The translations under genes were made by a program, and so were the position numbers. Source: a bacterium (GTDB lineage: Bacteria > Armatimonadota > HRBIN16). Taken from it: DNA of 7,007 bases. How positions within the stretch are numbered: position 1 is the first letter of the stretch; each line of letters begins with the position of its first letter. The DNA is taken from positions 1 through 7,007 of the forward strand of contig JANWXG010000142.1 in NCBI GenBank assembly GCA_025057335.1, written 5' to 3'. Positions 1-6,340 of this stretch are shown one piece after another. Below the pieces are notes generated by a model. It did not search any database and was not told where the DNA came from. It saw nothing but the letters and a program-made list of their open reading frames with translations.

Positions 1-44
1 AGCGAACGCACGCGAGGAGGCGGACAATCGCGCTGTGCGAAGCG

Positions 45-875
45 CTATCTTTCCCCAAACAGGTACGCCACGAGCTGTTCCTGCTCCCGGAATTCAGGGA
101 TGATGATGTCGGCTCCTGCGCCGATGAGGCGGTGGCGCTTCCACTCGTTGATGCCCTCCTTGCGCACCTCATCGGAGGCGACGCCGACAGCGATACCCCC
201 TACCGCTTTCGTGTTCTCAATCTCCACGTAGCCGTCGCCGAAGCCCACGAACTCCTCCCCCGACAGACGATGCGTTTGGATGATGCGCTGGATGACCATC
301 GCCTTAGAGAAGCGTTTGTAGTCGTCAATGGCGCCGTAGATGCCTTCAAAGTAGCCATCTATCTTCAGCGCGGCGGCTTCGTCCAGCACATATACCTCGT
401 CGGTGCCGCTGGCGAGGTACATGCGCACTCCCCGCCGTTTGAGATTCTCCAACAGGTCACGCGAGCCAGGCACGAGCATGTCGTCGGGATGAATCGTGCC
501 GTTCTTCAGCCCTTCCACGCGGTGCTTGATGCGCTCCCACAGGCGGTGCAGGTACTCCCACTTGTACTCCAGCGGGTCGCGCGGTTTGCCGCCCCGTTTC
601 TGTATCTCCTCGCACAGCTGCAGCATCTGGTAGATGGTCTGCTTGCCCGTCAGGCGGTCTACATACTCCGTCACTACCCGCGTGAGCTCTTCCTCGCTCT
701 CGGTAGTAGGCGTTTCGCGCTGCAGCACCTCTACCATCATCGGTATCATCACCTGCTGCCAGCCCTCGCGGATAAGCGACAGCGTGCCGTCGAAATCGAA
801 CAGGGCGAAACGGATGTGCCCTCGCGGCACCTCGTCACGAAGTATCTCGATGTGCGTTCCCGGCAAGAAGCGCAT
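45..875 (-). CDS. HAD-superfamily hydrolase (phosphatase-like)
   Basis: This 276-residue cytoplasmic protein belongs to the haloacid dehalogenase superfamily, whose members usually hydrolyse phosphate esters through an aspartyl-phosphate intermediate. Motif I is FDFDGT, with nucleophile D27 and general acid/base D29. A helical stretch of about residues 35-135 fits a C1-type cap. Motif II is probably S156 in YLASGTDE, the motif III lysine is probably K191 in KRFSKAM, and motif IV is GFGDGYVEIE with D214 and E218 as likely Mg ligands. All core residues are present, so it should be active; the substrate cannot be read from sequence. The start is the ATG at 875 because AGGAGG lies 4 nt upstream of it. 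An in-frame GTG at 899 would place that ribosome binding site inside the coding region, so it is unlikely. The gene is divergent from the VIT-VWA gene. Family call is confident; the specific role is unknown. Confidence 0.9.
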   Translation of the reverse strand: MRFLPGTHIEILRDEVPRGHIRFALFDFDGTLSLIREGWQQVMIPMMVEVLQRETPTTESEEELTRVVTEYVDRLTGKQTIYQMLQLCEEIQKRGGKPRDPLEYKWEYLHRLWERIKHRVEGLKNGTIHPDDMLVPGSRDLLENLKRRGVRMYLASGTDEVYVLDEAAALKIDGYFEGIYGAIDDYKRFSKAMVIQRIIQTHRLSGEEFVGFGDGYVEIENTKAVGGIAVGVASDEVRKEGINEWKRHRLIGAGADIIIPEFREQEQLVAYLFGER

Positions 876-906
876 TTTCCCTCCTCGCGTTGTTCTCACA
901 TTGCAT

Positions 907-936
907 AGCTTAACATTATGCGCTTAACCATGTCAA
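907..936 (-). promoter_or_regulatory. Probable sigma70 promoter of the HAD gene
   Basis: Read on the minus strand, a perfect TTGACA (936-931) is followed after 18 nt by TAAGCT (912-907), which matches only three of six -10 consensus positions. Transcription would begin near 900, giving a leader of about 25 nt with the AGGAGG site. A better -10-like CATAAT lies between the two boxes, but only 10 nt from TTGACA, so the -10 assignment is tentative. Confidence 0.4.
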
Positions 937-1002
937 GATTCTCTGGCTCGTTCGGTAACTCCCCTGTGGATGGTCTCGTCCAAATAGAGCAGCGTCTATA
1001 CG

Positions 1003-1008
1003 AGGAGG
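1003..1008 (+). promoter_or_regulatory. Ribosome binding site fixing the VIT-VWA start
   Basis: AGGAGG lies 8 nt before the ATG at 1017. An in-frame ATG at 918 would add 33 residues, but it lacks such a site and would bury the signal peptide. The site therefore decides for 1017. I see no convincing plus-strand promoter in the 141-bp divergent spacer. Confidence 0.8.
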
Positions 1009-1016
1009 GACCTGCT

Positions 1017-3254
1017 ATGCGGACGCTGGGGATAGCTGGTAGCCTGTTGAGCCTCTTCGCGTCGCTCACGCTGGCGCAGGGCTTGCTCCTCTCGCCAGAA
1101 CAGGTTCGGGAGCAACCTTTCGTCATCAAGCAGCACCTGGTGAACGTCTCCATCCGCGACGGTGTCGCCGAGACCACCATCGAGCAGACCTTCGTCAACA
1201 CGACCAACGCGCCGCAGGAGGGAGAGTACTGGTTCCCTGTGCCTGAGGGAGCAGCAGTCACTCGCTTCACGCTGACTGTGGGCGACCGTGCCGTTGAGGC
1301 GCGCCTGCTGCCCAAGGAGGAGGCGCGACGCATCTACGAGAACATCGTGCGTCAGCGGCGCGACCCCGCCCTGCTGGAGTTCGCCGAGCGCAACCTGCTG
1401 CGCGCCCGCGTGTTCCCCATCCCGCCGAAGGGGGAGCGACGGATACAGCTGCGCTATAGCGAGACCCTGCGGCGCGAGGGCGAGCTGAACCGCTATCTGT
1501 TGCCTCTGCGAGCGACGCGCGCGGCTGCCAAGTCCCTGGGCTACCTGCGCGTGCGAGTGGAACTCAGCACGGGCGCGCCACTGACCAACGTCTACTGCGC
1601 CACGCATCCCGAAGCGGTCGTAAAGCGGGAGGGAGCTAGCCGCGCCACCGTCGAGTGGAGCGCGGAAAACATCCTGCCCGAACGCGACCTGCAGATACTC
1701 TACAGCACCTCGTCGGAGCGGTATGACCTGCGCGTGCTGACCTATCGCGCGACGGGAGACGGCTACTTCGTGCTGCTGCTGGCGCCCAACGGCGGGCAGA
1801 AACCGCCAAGGATGCCCAAGCACCTCGTGTTCGTGTTCGACCGCACGGGCAGCATGGCGGGCGACAAAATCCAGCAGGCGAAGCAGGCGCTAGCCTACTG
1901 CGTGCGCAGTCTGCAGCCCGAAGACCGCTTCAACGTCATCCTGTTCAACGAGCAACCGCAAAAGCTGTTCGATGGGCTGGTTCCCGTCACGCGCGAGAAC
2001 GTGGAGCGGGCAGTGCGCGAAGTAGAAGCGCTCACTGCACAGGGCGGAACCAACATCGCCGACGCACTGCGCGAGGCGCTGCGCCTGTTCCCCAAGGAGG
2101 AGAGCAACGCTCTGCAGGCGATTGTGTTCCTCACCGACGGCTTGCCCACCGTTGGCGAGACCGACCCCAACCGCATCCTCAGCGCAGTAAGCGAGGCAAA
2201 TCCGAACCGCCGCATCCGTATCTTCTCGTTCGGGGTCGGCTACGACGTGAACGTGCACCTGCTGGACAGGCTGTGCCAGCAGAATCGGGGCATCTCCAGC
2301 TACGTGCGCCCAGAGGAGAACATCGAGGCGCGCGTCTCCGCCTTCTACAACGCCATCAACGTGCCCATCCTAGCAGACCTGAAGCTGTTCTGTGAGGGCG
2401 TGGAGGCGTACGACATCTACCCGCGCGACCTGCCCGACCTGTTCGCAGGCGACCAGATTGTGGTCACGGGACGCTACAAGGGCAGTGGACGCGGGGCGGT
2501 GGTGCTGGAGGCGATGTCGCGCCAGCAACGCGAGCGTATCCGCCACGCAGTGGACTTCCCCGAACGCGCCGAGAGCATGGACTTCCTCCCCCGCCTGTGG
2601 GCGGTGCGAAAAATCGGATACCTGCTGGACGAGGTGCGCCTGCATCGCAACCAGGAGGTCATCGACGAAATCGTGCGCCTGGCGAAGGAGTACGGAGTGG
2701 TCACCGAGTTCACCTCCTTCCTGATAGAGGAGGACATGATTCTGGCGCAAGCGGACGACCGCAGGATGCTCTCACGCGCTCAGGGTTTCTTGCCCAGCAT
2801 TGTCGCGCCGCCATCGGGTGCAGTGGCTGTGGACACCAGCGTGCAGGCGCAAACTCTGCAGAGGCAGGGCTTCGGTGGCGCGGCAGCTCCACTCCCAGGA
2901 GGAGTAGCAGGAAGAGGCAGGCAGAGCCAGGAGAGCCTGGGATTAGCGTACACGCCTTCCGAGGTTGCCCAGCGCGCGCAGCAAGTGGTGCGCAACATCG
3001 GCGCGCGCACCTTCTACCAGCAGGGCAACAAGTGGGTGGACAGCCGATACCAGACAGGACAGCGCGTGATTACCGTGCAGGCGTTCAGCGAGGCGTACTT
3101 TGCCCTGCTGCGTCGGCGTCCTGAGCTGCGCTCATACCTCGCGCTGGGCGAGGAGGTGCTGGTGCAGCTGGAGCGCGTGGCAGTGCAGGTGTCTCCGCAG
3201 GGCAAGACCACTCTGAGCGACGAGGAGTGGCGACTGGTCGAGGCGAGGTCATAG
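1017..3254 (+). CDS. Secreted VIT and VWA domain protein
   Basis: This 745-residue protein is predicted to be exported. Residues 1-20 form a signal peptide with hydrophobic core GIAGSLLSLFASL and probable cleavage after LTLA. Residues about 28-160 resemble the VIT domain of inter-alpha-trypsin inhibitor heavy chains. Residues about 268-450 form a von Willebrand A domain with MIDAS residues D275, T277 and S279 (DRTGS), T345 in GGTN and D374 in TDG. The first MIDAS serine is replaced by threonine, which keeps the hydroxyl. A beta-rich and helical region follows to about 590, then a Gly/Ala/Pro/Gln-rich linker to about 645. The C-terminal module contains TFYQQGNKWVDSRY (665-678) and ends SDEEWRLVEARS. 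I see no transmembrane anchor or LPXTG signal, so it is probably periplasmic, secreted or held by partners. Family members bind metal and protein ligands; the partner here is unknown. A diverged copy of its last codons lies at 4261-4323. Confidence 0.92.
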   Translation: MRTLGIAGSLLSLFASLTLAQGLLLSPEQVREQPFVIKQHLVNVSIRDGVAETTIEQTFVNTTNAPQEGEYWFPVPEGAAVTRFTLTVGDRAVEARLLPKEEARRIYENIVRQRRDPALLEFAERNLLRARVFPIPPKGERRIQLRYSETLRREGELNRYLLPLRATRAAAKSLGYLRVRVELSTGAPLTNVYCATHPEAVVKREGASRATVEWSAENILPERDLQILYSTSSERYDLRVLTYRATGDGYFVLLLAPNGGQKPPRMPKHLVFVFDRTGSMAGDKIQQAKQALAYCVRSLQPEDRFNVILFNEQPQKLFDGLVPVTRENVERAVREVEALTAQGGTNIADALREALRLFPKEESNALQAIVFLTDGLPTVGETDPNRILSAVSEANPNRRIRIFSFGVGYDVNVHLLDRLCQQNRGISSYVRPEENIEARVSAFYNAINVPILADLKLFCEGVEAYDIYPRDLPDLFAGDQIVVTGRYKGSGRGAVVLEAMSRQQRERIRHAVDFPERAESMDFLPRLWAVRKIGYLLDEVRLHRNQEVIDEIVRLAKEYGVVTEFTSFLIEEDMILAQADDRRMLSRAQGFLPSIVAPPSGAVAVDTSVQAQTLQRQGFGGAAAPLPGGVAGRGRQSQESLGLAYTPSEVAQRAQQVVRNIGARTFYQQGNKWVDSRYQTGQRVITVQAFSEAYFALLRRRPELRSYLALGEEVLVQLERVAVQVSPQGKTTLSDEEWRLVEARS

Positions 3255-3326
3255 AGAGGGGAACGTAGCGGCGCCTTGAAACACAAGATCGCTTTCTCGT
3301 TCAGGAAAGGGGAGGGTGGTTTCTCT

Positions 3327-3355
3327 TTAACAGGAGTAGCAGGGTATTGTATCAT
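3327..3355 (+). promoter_or_regulatory. Strong sigma70-type promoter of the MNT gene
   Basis: TTAACA (3327-3332, five of six matches to TTGACA) and TATCAT (3350-3355, five of six to TATAAT) are separated by exactly 17 nt. Transcription should start near 3362, about 48 nt before the ATG at 3410. This is the best promoter in the window and implies the nucleotidyltransferase is transcribed independently of the VIT-VWA gene. No clear rho-independent terminator was found between 3255 and 3327. Confidence 0.65.
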
Positions 3356-3389
3356 ATCAGCGGAGAATACTAGGCGCAAGGTGTTCGCA

Positions 3390-3404
3390 AAGCCGAAGGG
3401 GCTT
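3390..3404 (+). promoter_or_regulatory. Small hairpin presenting the MNT ribosome binding site
   Basis: AAGCC (3390-3394) and GGCTT (3400-3404) are perfect complements around a GAAGG loop. The purine-rich GAAGGGG, the only plausible Shine-Dalgarno sequence for the ATG at 3410, spans the loop and the start of the right arm. Folding could modulate translation, but a 5-bp stem can arise by chance. Confidence 0.3.
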
Positions 3405-3409
3405 CCATC

Positions 3410-3745
3410 ATGACTTTACAAGGGCGCTTGGAGAAGGAACTTCGCCGCTACGTGGACCTGCTGATACGCCACTACCACCCTGAGCAGATCGTGCTGTTCG
3501 GTTCTCTCGCTGAAGGGAGGGATCACCCCTATTCCGACATCGACCTGATAGTGGTCAAAGAGACTACTCGCAACTTTTGGGACCGCTTGGTGGAAGTCCA
3601 TCGTCTGCTGCAGCCCCAGGTGCCGCTTCATCTCTTTGTGTATACTCCCGACGAATGGCGACAGATGCAGGAACGGCTGTTTTTCCAAGAAGAGGTGCTG
3701 AAGAAGGGTAAGGTGCTATACGATGCCCATTCACGAAGAAGTTGA
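3410..3745 (+). CDS. MNT-type nucleotidyltransferase (HEPN partner, antitoxin-like)
   Basis: This 111-residue protein is a minimal nucleotidyltransferase of the NTP_transf_2 (PF01909) type. It has the hallmark FGSLAEG (G31, S32) followed by SDIDL with Asp43 and Asp45, the metal-binding pair of the polymerase-beta fold. In characterised MntA-HepT systems such proteins neutralise the HEPN toxin by adding AMP to it. In this family a third acidic residue often lies on the following strand; here the matching segment VPLHLFVYTPDEW appears to have His74 there, which may reduce or alter catalysis. The length is normal. The next gene's ATG overlaps its end by 23 nt, the usual operon arrangement for MNT-HEPN pairs, but that HEPN gene is broken. 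The gene has its own near-consensus promoter. Family call is firm; present activity is uncertain. Confidence 0.9.
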   Translation: MTLQGRLEKELRRYVDLLIRHYHPEQIVLFGSLAEGRDHPYSDIDLIVVKETTRNFWDRLVEVHRLLQPQVPLHLFVYTPDEWRQMQERLFFQEEVLKKGKVLYDAHSRRS

Positions 3746-4260
3746 GGCATGGTTTCGCTTTGCAGAGGAGGATATCAGGGTCGCTGCGCTGACTCTGCGG
3801 GAGGGTATCTACACACAGACCTGCTTTCACGCTCAGCAGGCAGTGGAAAAACTCTGAAAGGGTTGATAGTTTTTTAGGGACGTATCCCTCCCAAGACACA
3901 TGGTTTGCTCTACCTGTGGGAGCAGTTAGAGCCTAATCCCCTCCAGGATTTGGGAGAGGAAATCAGCCTGCTCAACCTGTTCTACGCTCCGACGCGCACC
4001 CCGACGCTTTACCGGGCAACCTGCCAGGAGGTTATCCTAGCAAGGAGACTGCGGAGAAGGCGCTTGACTGGGCAAGCACCATTTTCCAGCGAGCCCGAGA
4101 CTACGTGCAACATGCACAATCACACGAGCATCCCTCGCAATTCATCCCAGCGCTCGCTCCGTCGTATTCGCTACCAGGCAATAAAGCAGACAGCCTTGTC
4201 GATTTGCACCATTGCTCAGACCTGCCATGCGGTTGCTGCAGCACTCCCGCAGACCTATAG
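3723..4260 (+). pseudogene. HEPN-domain toxin-like gene broken by two frameshifts and a stop
   Basis: The ATG at 3723 overlaps the MNT gene by 23 nt. The first frame gives 44 residues with typical PF05168 HEPN features (EAWFRFAEEDIRVAA, then CFHAQQAVEK) and stops at TGA 3855. One missing base near 3852 would restore EK-x-LKGLIVF in the frame from 3854. An amber codon at 3875 then stands where Gln is likely, before GRIPPKTHGLLYLWEQL. A second missing base near 3998 (CGC-AC-CCC for CGC-TAC-CCC) would restore TRYPDA, and the frame from 4000 continues through KETAEKALDWASTIFQRARDY to a TAG at 4258. The repaired reading aligns along the whole roughly 130-residue domain, so these are recent lesions in one gene. 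The last 45 or so residues are unlike the family and may be read-through; the natural end may be near 4110. HEPN partners of MNT proteins are usually RNase toxins. A single sequencing error could explain one lesion but not all three. Confidence 0.85.
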
Positions 4261-4323
4261 GTGTCTCCACTAGGGTATACGCCCCCAAGCGACGAGGAGT
4301 GGCGGCTGATTGAGGCGCGGTGA
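4261..4323 (+). pseudogene. Remnant of a second VIT-VWA gene (last 20 codons)
   Basis: Codons from 4261 to the TGA at 4321-4323 read VSPLGYTPPSDEEWRLIEAR. The tail of the intact VIT-VWA gene (3189-3254) reads VSPQGKTTLSDEEWRLVEARS. By hand alignment 15 of 20 residues and 45 of 60 bases match. The differences inside the conserved SDEEWRL block are mostly third-codon-position or conservative (Val to Ile, CGA to CGG, AGG to CGG). The copy therefore looks like it diverged while still coding, as a paralogous gene would. No similarity to the VIT-VWA protein is visible upstream of 4261 in any frame. The rest of that paralogue seems to have been deleted or replaced by the MNT-HEPN cassette. Confidence 0.7.
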
Positions 4324-4350
4324 GCAGGTTTGCAGGACAGGAGCGGTTGC

Positions 4351-4515
4351 GTGAAGAATCAGCTGGGCAAACACCCTGTGCGGAACCGTCCTACGGGGAA
4401 GATTGTGGAGTATGGAACGCCAGAAGCCGCCCAGGCACGCCGCTTTGTAGACGAGGCGAGCAATGGTGAGATGGTCATGAGGGTTGCCTGTTTTTCGCAG
4501 CAGGGGGATGCGTGA
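4351..4515 (+). CDS. Possible small hypothetical protein, 54 residues
   Basis: A GTG at 4351 has AGGAG (4339-4343) 7 nt upstream and opens 54 codons to TGA 4513-4515. The product is polar and includes GKIVEYGTPEAAQARRFVDE, then SNGEMVMRVACF. It has no signal peptide, membrane segment or motif I recognise. It lies in a decayed region between a gene remnant and repeats, so it may be a genuine short gene, the tail of another broken gene, or chance. The ribosome binding site is the main support. Confidence 0.3.
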   Translation: MKNQLGKHPVRNRPTGKIVEYGTPEAAQARRFVDEASNGEMVMRVACFSQQGDA

Positions 4516-4616
4516 GCGGCTAGAGGCAGCGTAAGAGTTGCTTAGGAGGAGGCTCTACTCACCGGAATGGCGACACCGCGTGTAGCCGACCACAGAGTGT
4601 GCTTCCTCAGGAATAT

Positions 4617-4642
4617 CGTGCTGAGCGTGGGCGAAGCATCTC
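4617..4642 (+). repeat. Dispersed GAGCG...GAAGCATCTC repeat, copy 1
   Basis: CTGAGCG followed by GCGAAGCATCTC is a degenerate member of the family seen at 4651-4679 and 6297-6324. Its left end is diverged. Confidence 0.55.
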
Positions 4643-4650
4643 ATTGATCT

Positions 4651-4679
4651 TGTCATGCTCAGCGTCAGCGAAGCATCTC
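4651..4679 (+). repeat. Dispersed TGTCATGCTCAGCG...GAAGCATCTC repeat, copy 2
   Basis: This roughly 29-bp unit begins TGTCATGCTCAGCG and ends AGCGAAGCATCTC. It faces the inverted copy at 4696-4716 across 16 nt, and the two can pair through GAAG(C/A)ATCTC and GAGATTCTTC, giving an imperfect hairpin. The family resembles short dispersed repeats common between genes in several environmental phyla. Confidence 0.65.
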
Positions 4680-4695
4680 TACCCCTTGCACAACG

Positions 4696-4716
4696 GAGAT
4701 TCTTCGCTGAGAATCA
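4696..4716 (-). repeat. Dispersed ...GCGAAGAATCTC repeat, copy 3 (inverted)
   Basis: On the minus strand this reads TGATTCTCAGCGAAGAATCTC (21 bp in total), a shortened member of the same family as 6297-6324. It directly abuts the 106-bp structured repeat. Confidence 0.55.
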
Positions 4717-4721
4717 CGCGG

Positions 4722-4827
4722 GCGCACTGACGTGCGCGACTACCAGCATAGCGCGCCGTGGCACAAGGTGCGCCCGACGAAACTCTTCGGCTCGTAGAGA
4801 AGCACATGAGTGCTTCCCCTTGACAAA
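4722..4827 (-). repeat. 106-bp structured repeat, copy A (inverted)
   Basis: On the minus strand this matches 6511-6616 over its full length, about 80% by eye with two compensating one-base gaps. It begins TTTGTCAAGGGGAAGCAC and ends GCGCACGTCAGTGCGC. Two stems are shared with the other copy: GAAGCAC/GTGCTTC (loop TCAT here, TTTC there) and GCGCAC/GTGCGC (loop GTCA in both). A third, weaker pairing, CAC/GTG, follows GGGCG. Keeping stems while a loop varies suggests a folded element, of REP or MITE type, rather than a coding sequence. On this copy the sequence outside the left end extends as GAGCCG. Confidence 0.7.
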
Positions 4828-4892
4828 CGGCTCAGAATGGCAGGGTTCAGCGGCAATGTTCGTTTTCGTGTTGAGCGGTAGCTTTGTCCGAC

Positions 4893-4898
4893 AGGAGG
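4893..4898 (+). promoter_or_regulatory. Ribosome binding site with ambiguous start downstream
   Basis: AGGAGG lies only 4 nt before an ATG at 4903 but 15 nt before the glycosyltransferase ATG at 4914. The 4903 ATG is in another frame and opens just 21 codons, ending at TAG 4966-4968. An in-frame ATT at 4908 is 9 nt from the site. See the corresponding finding. Confidence 0.5.
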
Positions 4899-4913
4899 TT
4901 AGATGATATTCCA

Positions 4914-6143
4914 ATGCGCATCATCATGCTCTCATGGGAATACCCTCCGAAGATTGTTGGAGGGATAGCGCGGCATGTGTACGAACTGGGACACGCGCTA
5001 GCAGAGGAGGATGTAGAAGTACACGTCATCACGGCGGAATACCCCGACGCCCCCGCCTACGAACGACAACATGACCTGCTGCATGTGCATCGTGTAGCCG
5101 TGACCGAGCATGCCAACGACTTCGTGCACTGGGTGCAGCTGCTCAACCGCTCGATGCAAGCCAAAGCGGAGGAACTACTGCACAGCTGGCTGCAGGAGGC
5201 TAAGCCCTTTAAATCGCGCCCGTTCGCCGATGGCGTGCTGATTCACGCGCACGACTGGCTGGCGCACTACAGCGGGGCGTATCTGAAGCATGCCTATCGC
5301 TTGCCGCTGATTGCTACCATCCATGCCACAGAGTATGGACGACACAACGGGCTGCACAACGACCTGCAACGCTACATCGCCAGCGTGGAGTGGCAGCTCA
5401 GCTATGAGGCGTGGCGCGTTATCTGCTGCTCGTGGTACATGAAAGGCGAGGTGGAGTTCGCCCTGCAAACGCCCTCGGATAAGATTGTGGTCATCCCCAA
5501 CGGCGTCGACCCCACTAAGTTCGAGTTCAAGTTCGATGAGGAGGAGCGACAAGCTTTTCGCCACAACTACGCCGCCCCCGACGAGAAGATACTCTTTTTC
5601 GTAGGCAGAATGGTGCGCGAAAAGGGGGCGCACATCCTGCTGGAGGCGTTTCCCAAGGTGCGTGTGGTCTACCCCAACGTCAAGCTGCTCATCGTGGGGG
5701 GCGGATACCGTGACCACCTGGTGCAGTTGGCGCACTGGCTGGGGGTAGCACCGCACGTGTACTTCACGGGCTTCGTGCCTGACGACGTGCTGCTGCGCAT
5801 CTACCGCATCGCGGATGTGGCGGTGTTCCCCAGCCTATATGAGCCCTTTGGTATCGTGGCGCTGGAGGCGATGGCAGCGCGCATCCCTGTGGTGGTCTCC
5901 GATGCAGGCGGCTTGAAAGAGGTAGTGGAGCACAACGTGACGGGTATCGTCACATGGCTGAACAACTCCGACAGCCTCGCCTGGGGCATTCTGGAAGTGT
6001 TGCAAAATCCCCAGCGCGCGCAGGAGATGGTGAAGGAAGCCTACAGGCGGGTAAAAACCATCTACAACTGGAAGCGCATCGCCCGGCAGACCATCGAGCA
6101 ATACCGGCAGGTGTGGAGCGAGTACCGAAAGAGCGACTGGTAG
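4914..6143 (+). CDS. GT4-family glycosyltransferase (glycogen synthase-like)
   Basis: This 409-residue cytoplasmic protein has the two Rossmann-like domains of GT-B, family GT4, retaining transferases that use nucleotide sugars. The N-terminal half starts MRIIMLSWEYPP, with the glycine loop GGIARHV (16-22), HAHDW (111-115) and IHATEYGR (136-143, H137). These resemble glycogen or starch synthases and their short archaeal-type relatives. The C-terminal half has PNGVDP (195-200), GRMVREKG (231-238, the phosphate-binding Arg/Lys) and the EX7E motif EPFGIVALE with E310 and E318. All core motifs are intact, so it should be active. The acceptor and donor are unknown: glycogen-like glucan synthesis or another glycoconjugate is possible. 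The start at 4914 follows the family N-terminus, although the ribosome binding site is oddly placed. The gene stands alone between repeat-rich spacers, so context does not help. Confidence 0.92.
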   Translation: MRIIMLSWEYPPKIVGGIARHVYELGHALAEEDVEVHVITAEYPDAPAYERQHDLLHVHRVAVTEHANDFVHWVQLLNRSMQAKAEELLHSWLQEAKPFKSRPFADGVLIHAHDWLAHYSGAYLKHAYRLPLIATIHATEYGRHNGLHNDLQRYIASVEWQLSYEAWRVICCSWYMKGEVEFALQTPSDKIVVIPNGVDPTKFEFKFDEEERQAFRHNYAAPDEKILFFVGRMVREKGAHILLEAFPKVRVVYPNVKLLIVGGGYRDHLVQLAHWLGVAPHVYFTGFVPDDVLLRIYRIADVAVFPSLYEPFGIVALEAMAARIPVVVSDAGGLKEVVEHNVTGIVTWLNNSDSLAWGILEVLQNPQRAQEMVKEAYRRVKTIYNWKRIARQTIEQYRQVWSEYRKSDW

Positions 6144-6296
6144 CTTCGCTGAAGGTGTTCAAAATAAGGGGTGGTGATGCCTTTTCCCCGATGGAAATTG
6201 GAGGCTACGGTAGGAGGGAAGTCCGCCTACGCGGATGTGAGAAACCTGCGCAGGCATGGTATGCAGACGACCCAACGGGAGCCTCGCCCTCCACTC

Positions 6297-6324
6297 TGTC
6301 ATTCTGAGCGCAGCGAAGAATCTC
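6297..6324 (+). repeat. Dispersed TGTCATTCTGAGCG...GAAGAATCTC repeat, copy 4
   Basis: This is the cleanest copy: TGTCATTCTGAGCG then CAGCGAAGAATCTC. It opposes copy 5 across 16 nt, so the two form an imperfect hairpin arm pair, the same arrangement as 4651-4716. Confidence 0.7.
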
Positions 6325-6340
6325 GCTCTGCTACCTGACG

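Larger units (their letters stand above)
4516..4913. other. Gene-free, repeat-rich spacer before the glycosyltransferase
   Basis: I see no credible gene in these roughly 400 bases. From 4516 to about 4616 nothing is recognisable apart from a purine-rich AGGAGGAGG run with no start codon at a suitable distance. The remainder holds three short dispersed repeats (4617-4716) and a 106-bp structured repeat (4722-4827). Short open frames across the structured repeats are by-products of the repeat sequence. No clear promoter for the glycosyltransferase was found. Confidence 0.6.

Noticed and set aside
1..44. Inverted repeat after the HAD stop as a terminator
   Set aside because: CGCAC-type arms can pair with a 2-nt bulge, but there is no uridine run and the window edge cuts the context.
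132..908. Plus-strand open frame of 258 codons opposite the HAD gene
   Set aside because: It is antisense to a gene with all HAD motifs, has no ribosome binding site, and its product has no family features.
918..1016. N-terminal extension of the VIT-VWA protein from ATG 918
   Set aside because: It would place a polar segment before a good signal peptide and would translate through the AGGAGG site at 1003-1008.
996..1823. Minus-strand open frame of 275 codons inside the VIT-VWA gene
   Set aside because: It mirrors high-GC coding sequence and has a low-complexity Arg/Gln/Leu-rich product; the plus-strand protein has clear VIT and VWA domains.
3290..3310. Terminator after the VIT-VWA gene (CTTTC/GAAAG arms)
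   Set aside because: The stem is only 5 bp, the loop is long and no uridine tract follows directly.
3905..4273. Stand-alone 122-codon gene starting at TTG 3905
   Set aside because: Its first third is the middle of the broken HEPN domain, and the rest is out-of-frame reading after the second deletion. It is not an independent gene.
4617..4716. CRISPR array
   Set aside because: Units are few, diverged and in both orientations with irregular spacing, and no cas gene is nearby.
4655..4906. Small proteins encoded across the structured repeats (also 6393-6695 minus)
   Set aside because: The two frames share translated words such as ALTCATTS only because the 106-bp repeat is duplicated. Hairpin stems explain the sequence better than coding.
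5175..5756. Minus-strand open frame of 193 codons inside the glycosyltransferase
   Set aside because: It is a shadow of the GT4 gene, with no motifs or start signals.
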